Program-made: the position numbers and the translations under genes
Notes under the pieces: model-generated
The model's database searches: none
Told to the model about the DNA's origin: nothing
Seen by the model: only the letters and a program-made list of their open reading frames with translations
Origin: Hydractinia symbiolongicarpus
Lineage: Eukaryota > Cnidaria > Hydrozoa > Anthoathecata > Hydractiniidae
Direction of reading: 5' to 3'
Assembly (NCBI RefSeq): GCF_029227915.1
Contig: NC_079885.1
Coordinates: forward strand, 3,906,001 to 3,970,000
DNA: 64,000 bases
In this document: positions 37,065-51,640 of the stretch, piece by piece
Layout of the letters: each line of letters opens with the position of its first letter
Position numbering within the stretch: the stretch's first letter is position 1

Positions 37065-40000
37065 CGTTTGAGTTACAAAGGTTGCGTCACATATTCGTAC
37101 CAACATGTATTAAGTGATATTTTTCTGGTAATACTAGGTTGTATCGCTTTTAAAAGTGAAACGATTGACTGTGGGACTTAATTGAACTGATTTTGGACTG
37201 TGACCTTATAAATGTGATAAGTGAGACAATTGGACCCAAGAAATAACATTCTTCCTAATTTGACATGATTGCTGGAATTTACCGATTTCACTGGGCGCTG
37301 TGGTAGTACTTCATTTAAAATTTTAGATAAATATGTCAATTGTTACTTTGGGACTAATCCTGGCCGTTACGGCGCGTTGAAGAAACAGAGGCAGTTTAAA
37401 AAACTACATTTCAATGACTTTCTAACGGTATCAGTCTGTTTGAATTACAACGGTTGCGTCACATATTCGTACCAACATGTATTAAGTGATATCTTTCTGG
37501 TAATACTAGGTTGTATCGCTTTTAACAGTGAAGCGATTGACTGTGGGACTTAATTGAACTGATTTTGGACTGTGACCTTATAAATGTGATAAGTGAGGCA
37601 ATTGGACCCAAGAAATAACATTCTTCTTAATTTGACATGGTTGCTGGAATTTACCGATTTCACTGGGCGCTGTGGTAGTACTTCATTTAAAATTTTAGAT
37701 AAATATGTCATTTCTTACTGTGGGACCAATCCTGGCCGTTACGGCGCGTTGAAGAAATAGAGGCAGTTTCAAAAACTATATTTCAATGACTTTCTAACGG
37801 TATCAGTTCGTTTGAGTTACAACGGTTGCGTCACATATTCGTACCAACATGTATTAAGTGATATTTTTCTGGTAATAATAGGTTGTATCACTTTTAACAG
37901 TGAAAAGATTGACTGTGGGACTTAATTGAAGTGATTCTGTACTGTGACCTTATAAATGTGATAAATGAGCCAATTGGACTCCAAGGAATAACATTCTTCT
38001 TAATTTGACATGATTGCTGGAATTCAGCGATTACACTCGGCCCTATGGTAGCCCTTCACTTAAAAATTTATATAAAATAAGTCATTTTGTACTGTGGGAC
38101 CAAACCTAGCCGTGAGCGCGCGTTGAAGAAATAGAAACATTTTCAAAAACTACATTTCATTAACTTTCTAACGGTGTCAATCCGTTTGAGTTACAACAGT
38201 TGCGTCACATATTCGCACCAACATGTATTTAGTGATTTGTTTCCGATATTACTAAGTTGTATCGCTTTTAACAGTGAAACGATTGACTGTGGGACTTAAT
38301 TGAAGTGATTCTGGACTGTGACCTTATAAATGTGATAAATGAGGCAATTGGACTCCAAGAAATAACATTCTTCTTAATTTGACATGATTGCTGGAATTTA
38401 CCGATTTCACTGGGCGCTGTGGTAGCACTTCATTTAAAAATTTATATAAAATAAGTCATTTTTTACTATAAGACCAATCCTGGCCGTTATCGCGCGCTAA
38501 AGAAATAGAGACAGTTTTAAAAACTAAATTTCAATCACTTTCTAACGGTATCAATCCGCTTGAATTACAACGGTTGCGTCACATATTCGGACCAACATGT
38601 ATTTAGTGATTTTTTTCCGATATTACTAAGTTGTATCGCTTTTAACAGTGAAACGATTGACTCTGGGACTTACTTGAAGTGATTCTGGACTGTGACCTTA
38701 TAAATGTGATAAATGAGACAGTTGGACTCCAAGAAATAATATTCTTCTTAATTTGACATGATTGCTGCAATTCAGCGATTACACTCGGCCCAATGGTAGC
38801 GCTTCACTTAATAATTTAGATAAAATAAGACATTTTTTACTGTGGGACAAATCCTAGACGTTAGCGCACACTGAAGAAATAGAGACAGTTTTAAATACTA
38901 CATTTCATTGACTTCCTAACGGTATCAGTCCGCTTGAGTTACAACGGTTGCGTCACATATTCGTACCAACATGTATTTAGTGATTTTTTTCCGATATTAC
39001 TAAGTTGTATCGCTTTTAACAGTGAAACGATTGACTCTGGGAGTTACTTGAAGTAACTTTGGACTGTGACCTTATAAATGTGATAAGTGAGCCAAATGGA
39101 CCCTAGAAATAAAATTCTTCTTAATTTGACATGATTGCTGGAATTTACCGATTTCACTTGGCGCTGTGGTAGTACTTCATTTAAAAATTTAGATAAATAA
39201 GTCATTTCTTACTGTGGGACCAATCCTGGCCGTTTGGCGCGCGTTGGAGAAACAGAGGCAGTTTCAAAAACCACATTTCAATGACTTTCTAAGGGTATCA
39301 GTCCGTTTGAGTTACAAAGGTTGCGTCACATATTCGTACCAACATGTATTAAGTGATATTTTTCTGGTAATACTAGGTTGTATCGCTTTTAAAAGTGAAA
39401 CGATTGACTGTGGGACTTAATTGAACTGATTTTGGACTGTGACCTTATAAATGTGATAAGTGAGACAATTGGACCCAAGAAATAACATTCTTCCTAATTT
39501 GACATGATTGCTGGAATTTACCGATTTCACTGGGCGCTGTGGTAGTACTTCATTTAAAATTTTAGATAAATATGTCAATTGTTACTTTGGGACTAATCCT
39601 GGCTGTTACGGCGCGTTGAAGAAACAGAGGCAGTTTAAAAAACTACATTTCAATGACTTTCTAACGGTATCAGTCTGTTTGAATTACAACGGTTGCGTCA
39701 CATATTCGTACCAACATGTATTAAGTGATATTTTTCTGGTAATACTAGGTTGTATCGCTTTTAACAGTGAAGCGATTGACTGTGGGACTTAATTGAACTG
39801 ATTTTGGACTGTGACCTTATAAATGTGATAAGTGAGGCAATTGGACCCAAGAAATAACATTCTTCTTAATTTGACATGGTTGCTGGAATTTACCGATTTC
39901 ACTGGGCGCTGTGGTAGTACTTCATTTAAAATTTTAGATAAATATGTCATTTCTTACTGTGGGACCAATCCTGGCCGTTACGGCGCGTTGAAGAAATAGA

Positions 40001-41542
40001 GGCAGTTTCAAAAACTATATTTCAATGACTTTCTAACGGTATCAGTTCGTTTGAGTTACAACGGTTGCGTCACATATTCGTACCAACATGTATTAAGTGA
40101 TATTTTTCTGGTAATAATAGGTTGTATCACTTTTAACAGTGAAAAGATTGACTGTGGGACTTAATTGAAGTGATTCTGTACTGTGACCTTATAAATGTGA
40201 TAAATGAGCCAATTGGACTCCAAGGAATAACATTCTTCTTAATTTGACATGATTGCTGGAATTCAGCGATTACACTCGGCCCTATGGTAGCCCTTCACTT
40301 AAAAATTTATATAAAATAAGTCATTTTGTACTGTGGGACCAAACCTAGCCGTGAGCGCGCGTTGAAGAAATAGAAACATTTTCAAAAACTACATTTCATT
40401 GACTTTCTAACGGTGTCAATCCGTTTGAGTTACAACAGTTGCGTCACATATTCGCACCAACATGTATTTAGTGATTTGTTTCCGATATTACTAAGTTGTA
40501 TCGCTTTTAACAGTGAAACGATTGACTGTGGGACTTAATTGAAGTGATTCTGGACTGTGACCTTATAAATGTGATAAATGAGGCAATTGGACTCCAAGAA
40601 ATAACATTCTTCTTAATTTGACATGATTGCTGGAATTTACCGATTTCACTGGGCGCTGTGGTAGCACTTCATTTAAAAATTTATATAAAATAAGTCATTT
40701 TTTACTATAAGACCAATCCTGGCCGTTATCGCGCGCTAAAGAAATAGAGACAGTTTTAAAAACTAAATTTCAATCACTTTCTAACGGTATCAATCCGCTT
40801 AAATTACAACGGTTGCGTCACATATTCGGACCAACATGTATTTAGTGATTTTTTTCCGATATTACTAAGTTGTATCGCTTTTAACAGTGAAACGATTGAC
40901 TCTGGGACTTACTTGAAGTGATTCTGGACTGTGACCTTATAAATGTGATAAATGAGACAGTTGGACTCCAAGAAATAATATTCTTCTTAATTTGACATGA
41001 TTGCTGCAATTCAGCGATTACACTCGGCCCAATGGTAGCGCTTCACTTAATAATTTAGATAAAATAAGACATTTTTTACTGTGGGACAAATCCTAGACGT
41101 TAGCGCACACTGAAGAAATAGAGACAGTTTTAAATACTACATTTCATTGACTTCCTAACGGTATCAGTCCGCTTGAGTTACAACGGTTGCGTCACATATT
41201 CGTACCAACATGTATTTAGTGATTTTTTTCCGATATTACTAAGTTGTATCGCTTTTAACAGTGAAACGATTGACTCTGGGAGTTACTTGAAGTAACTTTG
41301 GACTGTGACCTTATAAATGTGATAAGTGAGCCAAATGGACCCTAGAAATAAAATTCTTCTTAATTTGACATGATTGCTGGAATTTACCGATTTCACTTGG
41401 CGCTGTGGTAGTACTTCATTTAAAAATTTAGATAAATAAGTCATTTCTTACTGTGGGACCAATCCTGGCCGTTTGGCGCGCGTTGGAGAAACAGAGGCAG
41501 TTTCAAAAACCACATTTCAATGACTTTCTAACGGTATCAGTT
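34826..41542 (-). repeat. 6-mer HOR, 2239 bp period, three copies
   Basis: The monomer with ATATGTCAATTGTTACTTTG begins at about 35030, 37269 and 39508, exact 2239 bp shifts. The variant ACTGTGGGACAAATCCTAGA recurs near 38838 and 41077. The copies at 37065-39303 and 39304-41542 are almost identical. The unit is a subset of the neighbouring 10-mer, as expected from unequal exchange that removed four monomers. Confidence 0.84.
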
Positions 41543-42120
41543 CGTTTGAGTTACAACGGTTGCGTCACATATTCGTACCAACATGTATTAAGTGATATTT
41601 TTCTGGTAATAATAGGTTGTATCACTTTTAACAGTGAAAAGATTGACTGTGGGACTTAATTGAAGTGATTCTGTACTGTGACCTTATAAATGTGATAAAT
41701 GAGCCAATTGGACTCCAAGGAATAACATTCTTCTTAATTTGACATGATTGCTGGAATTCAGCGATTACACTCGGCCCTATGGTAGCCCTTCACTTAAAAA
41801 TTTATATAAAATAAGTCATTTTGTACTGTGGGACCAAACCTAGCCGTGAGCGCGCGTTGAAGAAATAGAAACATTTTCAAAAACTACATTTCATTGACTT
41901 TCTAACGGTGTCAATCCGTTTGAGTTACAACAGTTGCGTCACATATTCGCACCAACATGTATTTAGTGATTTGTTTCCGATATTACTAAGTTGTATCGCT
42001 TTTAAAAGTGAAACGATTGACTGTGGGACTTAATTGAACTGATTTTGGACTGTGACCTTATAAATGTGATAAGTGAGACAATTGGACCCAAGAAATAACA
42101 TTCTTCCTAATTTGACATGA

Positions 42121-45100
42121 TTGCTGGAATTTACCGATTTCACTGGGCGCTGTGGTAGTACTTCATTTAAAATTTTAGATAAATATGTCAATTGTTACTT
42201 TGGGACTAATCCTGGCTGTTACGGCGCGTTGAAGAAACAGAGGCAGTTTAAAAAACTACATTTCAATGACTTTCTAACGGTATCAGTCTGTTTGAATTAC
42301 AACGGTTGCGTCACATATTCGTACCAACATGTATTAAGTGATATTTTTCTGGTAATACTAGGTTGTATCGCTTTTAACAGTGAAGCGATTGACTGTGGGA
42401 CTTAATTGAACTGATTTTGGACTGTGACCTTATAAATGTGATAAGTGAGGCAATTGGACCCAAGAAATAACATTCTTCTTAATTTGACATGGTTGCTGGA
42501 ATTTACCGATTTCACTGGGCGCTGTGGTAGTACTTCATTTAAAATTTTAGATAAATATGTCATTTCTTACTGTGGGACCAATCCTGGCCGTTACGGCGCG
42601 TTGAAGAAATAGAGGCAGTTTCAAAAACTATATTTCAATGACTTTCTAACGGTATCAGTTCGTTTGAGTTACAACGGTTGCGTCACATATTCGTACCAAC
42701 ATGTATTAAGTGATATTTTTCTGGTAATAATAGGTTGTATCACTTTTAACAGTGAAAAGATTGACTGTGGGACTTAATTGAAGTGATTCTGTACTGTGAC
42801 CTTATAAATGTGATAAATGAGCCAATTGGACTCCAAGGAATAACATTCTTCTTAATTTGACATGATTGCTGGAATTCAGCGATTACACTCGGCCCTATGG
42901 TAGCCCTTCACTTAAAAATTTATATAAAATAAGTCATTTTGTACTGTGGGACCAAACCTAGCCGTGAGCGCGCGTTGAAGAAATAGAAACATTTTCAAAA
43001 ACTACATTTCATTGACTTTCTAACGGTGTCAATCCGTTTGAGTTACAACAGTTGCGTCACATATTCGTACCAACATGTATTTAGTGATTTGTTTCCGATA
43101 TTACTAAGTTGTATCGCTTTTAACAGTGAAACGATTGACTGTGGGACTTAATTGAAGTGATTCTGGACTGTGACCTTATAAATGTGATAATTGAGGCAAT
43201 TGGACTCCAAGAAATAACATTCTTCTTAATTTGACATGATTGCTGGAATTTACCGATTTCACTGGGCGCTGTGGTAGTGCTTCACTTAATAATTTAGATA
43301 AAATAAGACATTTTTTACTGTGGAACCAATCCTAGACGTTAGCACACACTGAAGAAATAGAGACAGTTTTAAATACTACATTTCATTGACATTCTAACGG
43401 TATCAGTCCGCTTGAGTTACAACGGTTGCGTCACATATTCGTACCAACATGTATTTAGTGATTTTTTTCCGATATTACTAAGTTGTATCGCTTTTAACAG
43501 TGAAACGATTGACTCTGGGACTTAATTGAAGTAACTTTGGACTGTGACCTTATAAATGTGATAAATGAGCTAATTGAACTCCAAGGAATAACATTCTTCT
43601 TAATTCGACATGATTCCCGGAACTCAGCGATTACACTGGCCGTTGTGGTAGCACTTCATTTAAAAATTTATATAAAATAAGTCATTTTTTACTATGGGAC
43701 CAATCCTGGCCGTTATCGCGCGCTGAAGAAATAGAGACAGTTTTAAAAACCACATTTCAATGACTTTCTAAGGGTATCAGTCCGTTTGAGTTACAAAGGT
43801 TGCGTCACATATTCGTACCAACATGTATTAAGTGATATTTTTCTGGTAATACTAGGTTGTATCGCTTTTAAAAGTGAAACGATTGACTGTGGGACTTAAT
43901 TGAACTGATTTTGGACTGTGACCTTATAAATGTGATAAGTGAGACAATTGGACCCAAGAAATAACATTCTTCCTAATTTGACATGATTGCTGGAATTTAC
44001 CGATTTCACTGGGCGCTGTGGTAGTACTTCATTTAAAATTTTAGATAAATATGTCAATTGTTACTTTGGGACTAATCCTGGCCGTTACGGCGCGTTGAAG
44101 AAACAGAGGCAGTTTAAAAAATTACATTTCAATGACTTTCTAACGGTATCAGTCTGTTTGAATTACAACGGTTGCGTCACATATTCGTACCAACATGTAT
44201 TAAGTGATATTTTTCTGGTAATACTAGGTTGTATCGCTTTTAACAGTGAAGCGATTGACTGTGGGACTTAATTGAACTGATTTTGGACTGTGACCTTATA
44301 AATGTGATAAATGAGCCAATTGGACCCAAGAAATAACATTCTTCTTAATTTGACATGGTTGCTGGAATTTACCGATTTCACTGGGCGCTGTGGTAGTACT
44401 TCATTTAAAATTTTAGATAAATATGTCATTTCTTACTGTGGGACCAATCCTGGCCGTTACGGCGCGTTGAAGAAATAGAGGCAGTTTCAAAAACTATATT
44501 TCAATGACTTTCTAACGGTATCAGTTCGTTTGAGTTACAACGGTTGCGTCACATATTCGTACCAACATGTATTAAGTGATATTTTTCTGGTAATAATAGG
44601 TTGTATCACTTTTAACAGTGAAAAGATTGACTGTGGGACTTAATTGAAGTGATTCTGTACTGTGACCTTATAAATGTGATAAATGAGCCAATTGGACTCC
44701 AAGGAATAACATTCTTCTTAATTTGACATGATTGCTGGAATTCAGCGATTACACTCGGCCCTATGGTAGCCCTTCACTTAAAAATTTATATAAAATAAGT
44801 CATTTTGTACTGTGGGACCAAACCTAGCCGTGAGCGCGCGTTGAAGAAATAGAAACATTTTCAAAAACTACATTTCATTGACTTTCTAACGGTGTCAATC
44901 CGTTTGAGTTACAACAGTTGCGTCACATATTCGTACCAACATGTATTTAGTGATTTGTTTCCGATATTACTAAGTTGTATCGCTTTTAACAGTGAAACGA
45001 TTGACTGTGGGACTTAATTGAAGTGATTCTGGACTGTGACCTTATAAATGTGATAAATGAGGCAATTGGACTCCAAGAAATAACATTCTTCTTAATTTGA

Positions 45101-45852
45101 CATGATTGCTGGAATTTACCGATTTCACTGGGCGCTGTGGTAGTGCTTCACTTAATAATTTAGATAAAATAAGACATTTTTTACTGCGGAACCAATCCTA
45201 GACGTTAGCACACACTGAAGAAATAGAGACAGTTTTAAATACTACATTTCATTGACATTCTAACGGTATCAGTCCGCTTGAGTTACAACGGTTGCGTCAC
45301 ATATTCGTACCAACATGTATTTAGTGATTTTTTTCCGATATTACTAAGTTGTATCGCTTTTAACAGTGAAACGATTGACTCTGGGACTTAATTGAAGTAA
45401 CTTTGGACTGTGACCTTATAAATGTGATAAATGAGCTAATTGAACTCCAAGGAATAACATTCTTCTTAATTCGACATGATTCCCGGAACTCAGCGATTAC
45501 ACTGGCCGTTGTGGTAGCACTTCATTTAAAAATTTATATAAAATAAGTCATTTTTTACTATGGGACCAATCCTGGCCGTTATCGCGCGCTAAAGAAATAG
45601 AGACAGTTTTAAAAACTAAATTTCAATCACTTTCTAACGGTATCAATCCGCTTGAATTACAACGGTTGCGTCACATATTCGGACCAACATGTATTTAGTG
45701 ATTTTTTTCCGATATTACTAAGTTGTATCGCTTTTAACAGTGAAACGATTGACTCTGGGACTTACTTGAAGTAACTTTGGACTGTGACCTTATAAATGTG
45801 ATAAGTTAGCCAAATGGACCCCAAAAATAACATTCTTCTTAATTTGACATGA
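42121..45852 (-). repeat. 5-mer HOR, 1866 bp period, two copies
   Basis: The same diagnostic monomer recurs at 42121 and 43987 (1866 bp), and the rare TTCGACATGATTCCCGG variant lies 1866 bp apart near 43605 and 45471. The step from the previous unit (39508 to 42121) is 2613 bp, seven monomers. Six-, seven- and five-monomer spacings therefore follow one another over 7 kb. Confidence 0.78.
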
Positions 45853-47999
45853 TTGCCGGAACTCAGCGATTACACTGGGCGTTGTGGTAGCACTTCATTT
45901 AAAAATTTAGATAAATAAGTCGTTTCTTACTGTGGGACCAATCCTAGCCGTTATCGCGCGCTAAAGAAATAGAGACAGTTTTAAAAACTACATTTCAATG
46001 ACTTTCTAATGGTATCAGTCCGTTTGAGTTACAGTGGTTTCGTCACATATTCGTACCAACTTGTATTTAGTGATATTTTTCTGGTAATACTTGGTTGTAT
46101 CGCTTTTAACAGTGAAACGATTGACTGTGGGACTTAATTGAAGTAACTTTGGACTGTGACCTTATAAATGTGATAAGTGAGACAATTGGACCCAAGAAAT
46201 AACATTCTTCTTAATTTGACATGATTGCTGGAATTTACCGATTTCACTGGGCGCTGTGGTAGTACTTCACTTAAAAATTTAGATAAATAAGTCATTTCTT
46301 ACTGTGGGACCAATCCTGGCCGTTAGCGCACGTTGAAGAAATAGAGGCAGTTTCAAAAATTACATTTCAATGACTTTCTAACGGTATCAGTCCGTTTGAG
46401 TTACAACGGTTGCGTCACATATTCGTACCAACATGTATTAAGTGATATTTTTCTGGTAATACTAGGTTGTATCGCTTTTAACAGTGAAACGATTGACTGT
46501 GGGACTTAATTGAACTGATTTTGGACTGTGGCCTTATAAATGTGATAAGTGAGCCAAATGGACTCCAAGAAATAACATTCTTCTTAATTTGACATGATTG
46601 CCGGAACTCAGCTATTACACTGGTCGCTGTTTGGAGCGCTTCATTAGAAAACTTAGATAAATAAGTCTTTTTTTACTGTGGGACCAATCCTGGCCGGTAG
46701 CGCGCGTTGAAGAAATAGAGGCAGTTTTACAAACTACATTTCAATGACTTTCTAACGGTATCAGTCCGTTTGAGTTACAGTGGTTTCGTCACATATTCGT
46801 ACCAACATGTATTTAGTGATATTTTTCCGGTAATACTAGGTTGTATCGCTTTTAACAGTGAAACGATTGACTGTGGGACTTAATTGAACTGATTTTGGAC
46901 TGTGACCTTATAATTGTGATAAGTGAGACAATTGGACCCAAGAAATAACATTGTTCTTAATTTGACATGATTGCTGAAATATACTGATTTCACTGGGCGC
47001 TGTGGTAGTACTTTATTTAAAAATTTAGATAAATAAGTCATTTCTTACTGTGGGACCATTCCTGGCCGTTAGCGCGCGTTGAAGAAATAGAGGCAGTTTC
47101 AAAAACTACATTTCAATGACTTTCTAACGGTATCAGTCCGTTTGAGTTACAACGGTTGCGTCACATATTCGTACCAACATGTATTAAGTGATATTTTTCT
47201 GGTAATACTAGGTTGTATCGCTTTTAAGAGTGAAACGATTGACTGTGGGACTTAATTGAACTGATTTTGGACTGTGACTTTATAAATGTGATAAGTGAGA
47301 CAATTGGACCCAAGAAATAACATTCTTCTTAATTTGACATGATTGCTGGAATTTACCGATTTCACTGGGCGCTGTGGTAGCGTTTTATTTAAAAGTTTAG
47401 ATAAATAAGTCATTTTGTACTGTGGAACCAATCCTAGCCGTTAGCGCGCGCTGAAGAAATAGAAACATTTTCAGAAACTACATTTCATTGACTTTCTAAC
47501 GGTGTCAATCCGTTTGAGTTACAACAGTTGCGTCACGTATTCGTACCAACATGTACTTAGTGATTTTTTTCCGATATTACTAAGTTGTATCGCTTTTAAC
47601 AGTGAAACGAGTGACTGTGGGACTTAATTGAACAGATTTTGGACTTTGACCTCATAAATGTGATAAATGAGACAATTGGACCCAAAGAATAACATTCTTC
47701 TTAATTTGACATGATTGCCGGAACTCAGCGATTACACTGGGCGTTGTGGTAGCACTTCATTTAAAAATTTAGATAAATAAGTCGTTTCTTACTGTGGGAC
47801 CAATCCTAGCCGTTATCGCGCGCTAAAGAAATAGAGACAGTTTTAAAAACTACATTTCAATGACTTTCTAACGGTATCAATGCGCTTGAGTTACAACGGT
47901 TGCGTCACATATTCGTACCAACATGTGTTTAGTGATTTTTTTCCGATATTACTAAGTTGTATCGCTATTAACAGTGAAACGATTGACTCTGTGACTTAA

Positions 48000-50340
48000 T
48001 TGAAGTAACTTTGGACTGTGACCTTATAAATGTGATAAGTGAGCCAAATGGACCCCAACAAATAACATTCTTCTTAATTTGACATGATTGCCGGAACTCA
48101 GCTATTACACTGGTCGCTCTTTGGAGCGCTTCATTAAAAAATTTAGATAAATAAGTCTTTTTTTACTGTGGGACCAATCCTGGCCGGTAGCGCGCGTTGA
48201 AGAAATAGAGACAGTTTCACAAACTACATTTCAATGACTTTCTAACGGTATCAGTCCGTTTTAGTTACAGTGGTTTCGTCACATATTCGTACCAACATGT
48301 ATTCAGTGATATTTTTCTGGTAATACTGGGTTGTATCGCTTTTAACAGTGAAACGATTGACTGTGGGACTTAATTGAACTGATTTTGGACTGTGAGCTTA
48401 TAATTGTGATAAGTGAGACAATTGGACCCAAGAAATAACATTCTTCTTAATTTGACATGATTGCTGGAATTTACCGATTTCACAGGGCGCTGTGGTAGCG
48501 CTTTATATAAAAGTTTAGATAAATAAGTAATTTTTATACTGTGGGAACAATCCTAGCCGTTAGCACGCGCTGAAGAAATAGAACCATTTTCAGAAACTAC
48601 ATTTCATTGACTTTCTAACGGTGTCAATCTGTTTGAGTTACAACGGTTGCGTCACGTATTCGTACCAACATGTACTTAGTGATTTTTTTCCGATATTACT
48701 AAGTTGTATCGCTTTTAACAGTGAAACGATTGACTGTGGGACTTAATTAAAGTGATTCTGGACTTTGACCTCCTAAATGTGATAAATGAGCCAAATTGAA
48801 CTCCACGGAATAACATTTTTCTTAATTTGACATGGTTGCCGGAACTCAGCGATTACACTGGGCGTTGTGGTAGCACTTCATTCAAAAATTTAGATAAATA
48901 AGTCTTTTTTTACTGTGGGACCAATCCTGGCGGGTAGCGCGCGTTGAAGAAATAGAGACAGTTTCACAAACTACATTTCATTGACTCTCTAACGGTATCA
49001 GTCCGTTTCAATTACAACGGTTGCCTCACATATTCGTACCAACATGCATTTAGCGATATTTTTCTGGTAATACTAGGTTGTATCGCTTTTAACAGTGAAA
49101 CAATTGACTGTGGGACTTAATTAAACTGATTTTGGACTGTGACTTTATAAATGTGATAAGTGAGACAATTGGACCCAAGAAATAACATTCTTCTTAATTT
49201 GACATGATTGCTGGAATTTACCGATTTCACAGGGCGCTGTGGTAGCGCTTTATATAAAAGTTTAGATAAATAAGTCATTTTTATACTGTGGGAACAATCC
49301 TAGCCGTTAGCACGCGCTGAAGAAATAGAAACATTTTCAGAAACTACATTTCATTGACTTTCTAACGGTGTCAATCCGTTTGAGTTACAACAGTTGCGTC
49401 ATGTATTCGTACCAACATGTACTTAGTGATTTTTTTCCGATATTACTAAGTTGTATCGCTTTTAACAGTGAAACGATTGACTGTGGGACTTAATTAAAGT
49501 GATTCTGGACTTTGACCTCCTAAATGTGATAAATGAGCCAATTGAACTCCACGGAATAACATTTTTCTTAATTTGACATGGTTGCCGGAACTCAGCGATT
49601 ACACTGGGCGTTGTGGTAGCACTTAATTTAAAAATTTATATAAATCAAGTCATTTTTTACTGTGGGACCAATCCTGGCCGTTATCGTGCGCTGAAGAAAG
49701 AGAAACAGTTTTAAAAACTGCATTTCATTGACTCTCTAACGGTATCAGTCCGTTTCAATTACAACGGTTGCCTCACATATTCGTACCAACATGCATTTAG
49801 CGATATTTTTCTGGTAATACTAGGTTGTATCGCTTTTAACAGTGAAACGATTGACTGTGGGACTTAATTAAACTGATTTTGGACTGTGACTTTATAAATG
49901 TGATAAGTGAGACAATTGGACCCAAGAAATGACATTCTTCTTAATTTGACATGATTGCTGGAATTTACCGATTTCACAGGGCGCTGTGGTAGCGCTTTAT
50001 ATAAAAGTTTAGATAAATAAGTCATTTTTATACTGTGGGAACAATCCTAGCCGTTAGCACGCGCTGAAGAAATAGAAACATTTTCAGAAACTACATTTCA
50101 TTGACTTTCTAACGGTGTCAATCCGTTTGAGTTACAACAGTTGCGTCATGTATTCGTACCAACATGTACTTAGTGATTTTTTTCCGATATTACTAAGTTG
50201 TATCGCTTTTAACAGTGAAACGATTGACTATGGGACTTAATTAAAGTGATTCTGGACTTTGACCTCCTAAATGTGATAAATGAGCCAACTGAACTCCACG
50301 GAATAACATTTTTCTTAATTTGACATGGTTGCCGGAACTC
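48000..50340 (-). repeat. Dimer HOR, ~747 bp period, three copies
   Basis: CACAGGGCGCTGTGGTAGCG occurs at 48481, 49228 and 49975, each followed by the same TATACTGTGGGAACAATCCT. The units alternate between two monomer subtypes. The second member carries the CATTTTTCTTAATTTGACAT variant. This is the reverse-strand counterpart of the dimer zone at 6.2-9.0 kb. Confidence 0.8.
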
Positions 50341-51640
50341 AGCGACTACACTGGGCGTTGAGGTAGCGCTTCACTTAAAAATTTACATAAAATAAGTCAT
50401 TTTTTTTCTGTGGGACCAATCCTAGCCGTTGGTGCGCGCTGAAGAAATAGAGACAGTTTCAAATACTACATTTCATTGACTTTGCGTCACATATTCGTAC
50501 CAACATGTATTTAGCGATAGTATTCGGATATTACTAGGATGCATCGCTTTTAACAGTGAAACGATGGACTGTGGGACTTAATTGAACTGATTTTGGACTG
50601 TGACCTTATAAATGTGATAAGTGAGACAATTGGACCCAAGAAATAACATTCTTCTTTATTTGACATGATTGCTGGAATTTACCGATTTCGCTGGGCTCTG
50701 TGGTAGCTTTTTTTAAAAAAGTTTAGATAAATAAGTCATTTTGTACTGTGGGACCAATCCTAGCCGTTAGCGCGTTAAAGAAATAGAAACATTTTAAAAA
50801 ACTACATTTCATTGACTTTCTAACGATTTCAATCCGCTTGACTTACAACGTTTGCGTCACATATTCGTACCAACATGTATTTAGTGATTTTTTTCCGATA
50901 TTACTAAGATGTATCGCTTTTAACAGTGAAACGATTGACTGTGGGACTTAATTGAAGTGATTCTGGACTGTGACCTTATAAATATGATAAATGAGCCAAT
51001 TGGACTCCAAGAAATAACATTCTTCTTAATTAGACATGATTGCTGCAATTTAGCGATTACACTCGCCCAATGGTAGCGCTTCACTTAATAATTTAGATAA
51101 AATAAGACATTTTTTACTGTGGGACCAATCCTAGACATTAGCGCACACTGAAGAAATAGAGACAGTTTTAAATACTATATTTCATTGACGTTCAAACGGT
51201 ATCAGTCCGTTCTAACTACAACGGTTGCGTCACATATTCGTACCAATAAGTACTTAATGATTTTTTTCCGATATTACTAGGTTGCATTGCTTTTAACAGT
51301 GAAAGGATTGACTGTGGGACTTAATTGAACTGACTTTGGACTTTGACCTCATAAATGTGATAAATGAGACAACTGGACCCAAGGAATAACATTCTTCTTA
51401 ATTTGACATGATTGCTGGAATTTACCGATTCTCTGGGCGCTGTGGTAGCATTTTATATAAACGTTTAGATAAATAAGTCATTTTGTACTGTGGGAACAAT
51501 CCTAGCCGTTAGCACGCGCTGAAGAAATAGAAACATTTTCAGAAACTACATTTCATTGACTTTCTAACGGTGTCAATCCGTTTGAGTTACAACAGTTGCG
51601 TCACGTATTCGTACCAACATGTACTTAGTGATTTTTTCCG
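50100..51640 (-). repeat. Duplicated block, copy 1 (partner 57460-59000)
   Basis: This 1.5 kb block, including the rare TTTTTTTTCTGTGGGACC tract and the 34 bp deletion monomer, is repeated 7359 bp downstream. The two copies differ at only a few bases, although about 5.8 kb of other monomers lie between them, so the duplication is not simple adjacent tandem duplication. Confidence 0.75.

Noticed and set aside
39214-39420. 68-codon open frames on the plus strand at 39214 and 41453
   Set aside because: They are satellite-derived frames beginning at an arbitrary ATG created by a local variant. The second copy is a recombinant of two subtypes.
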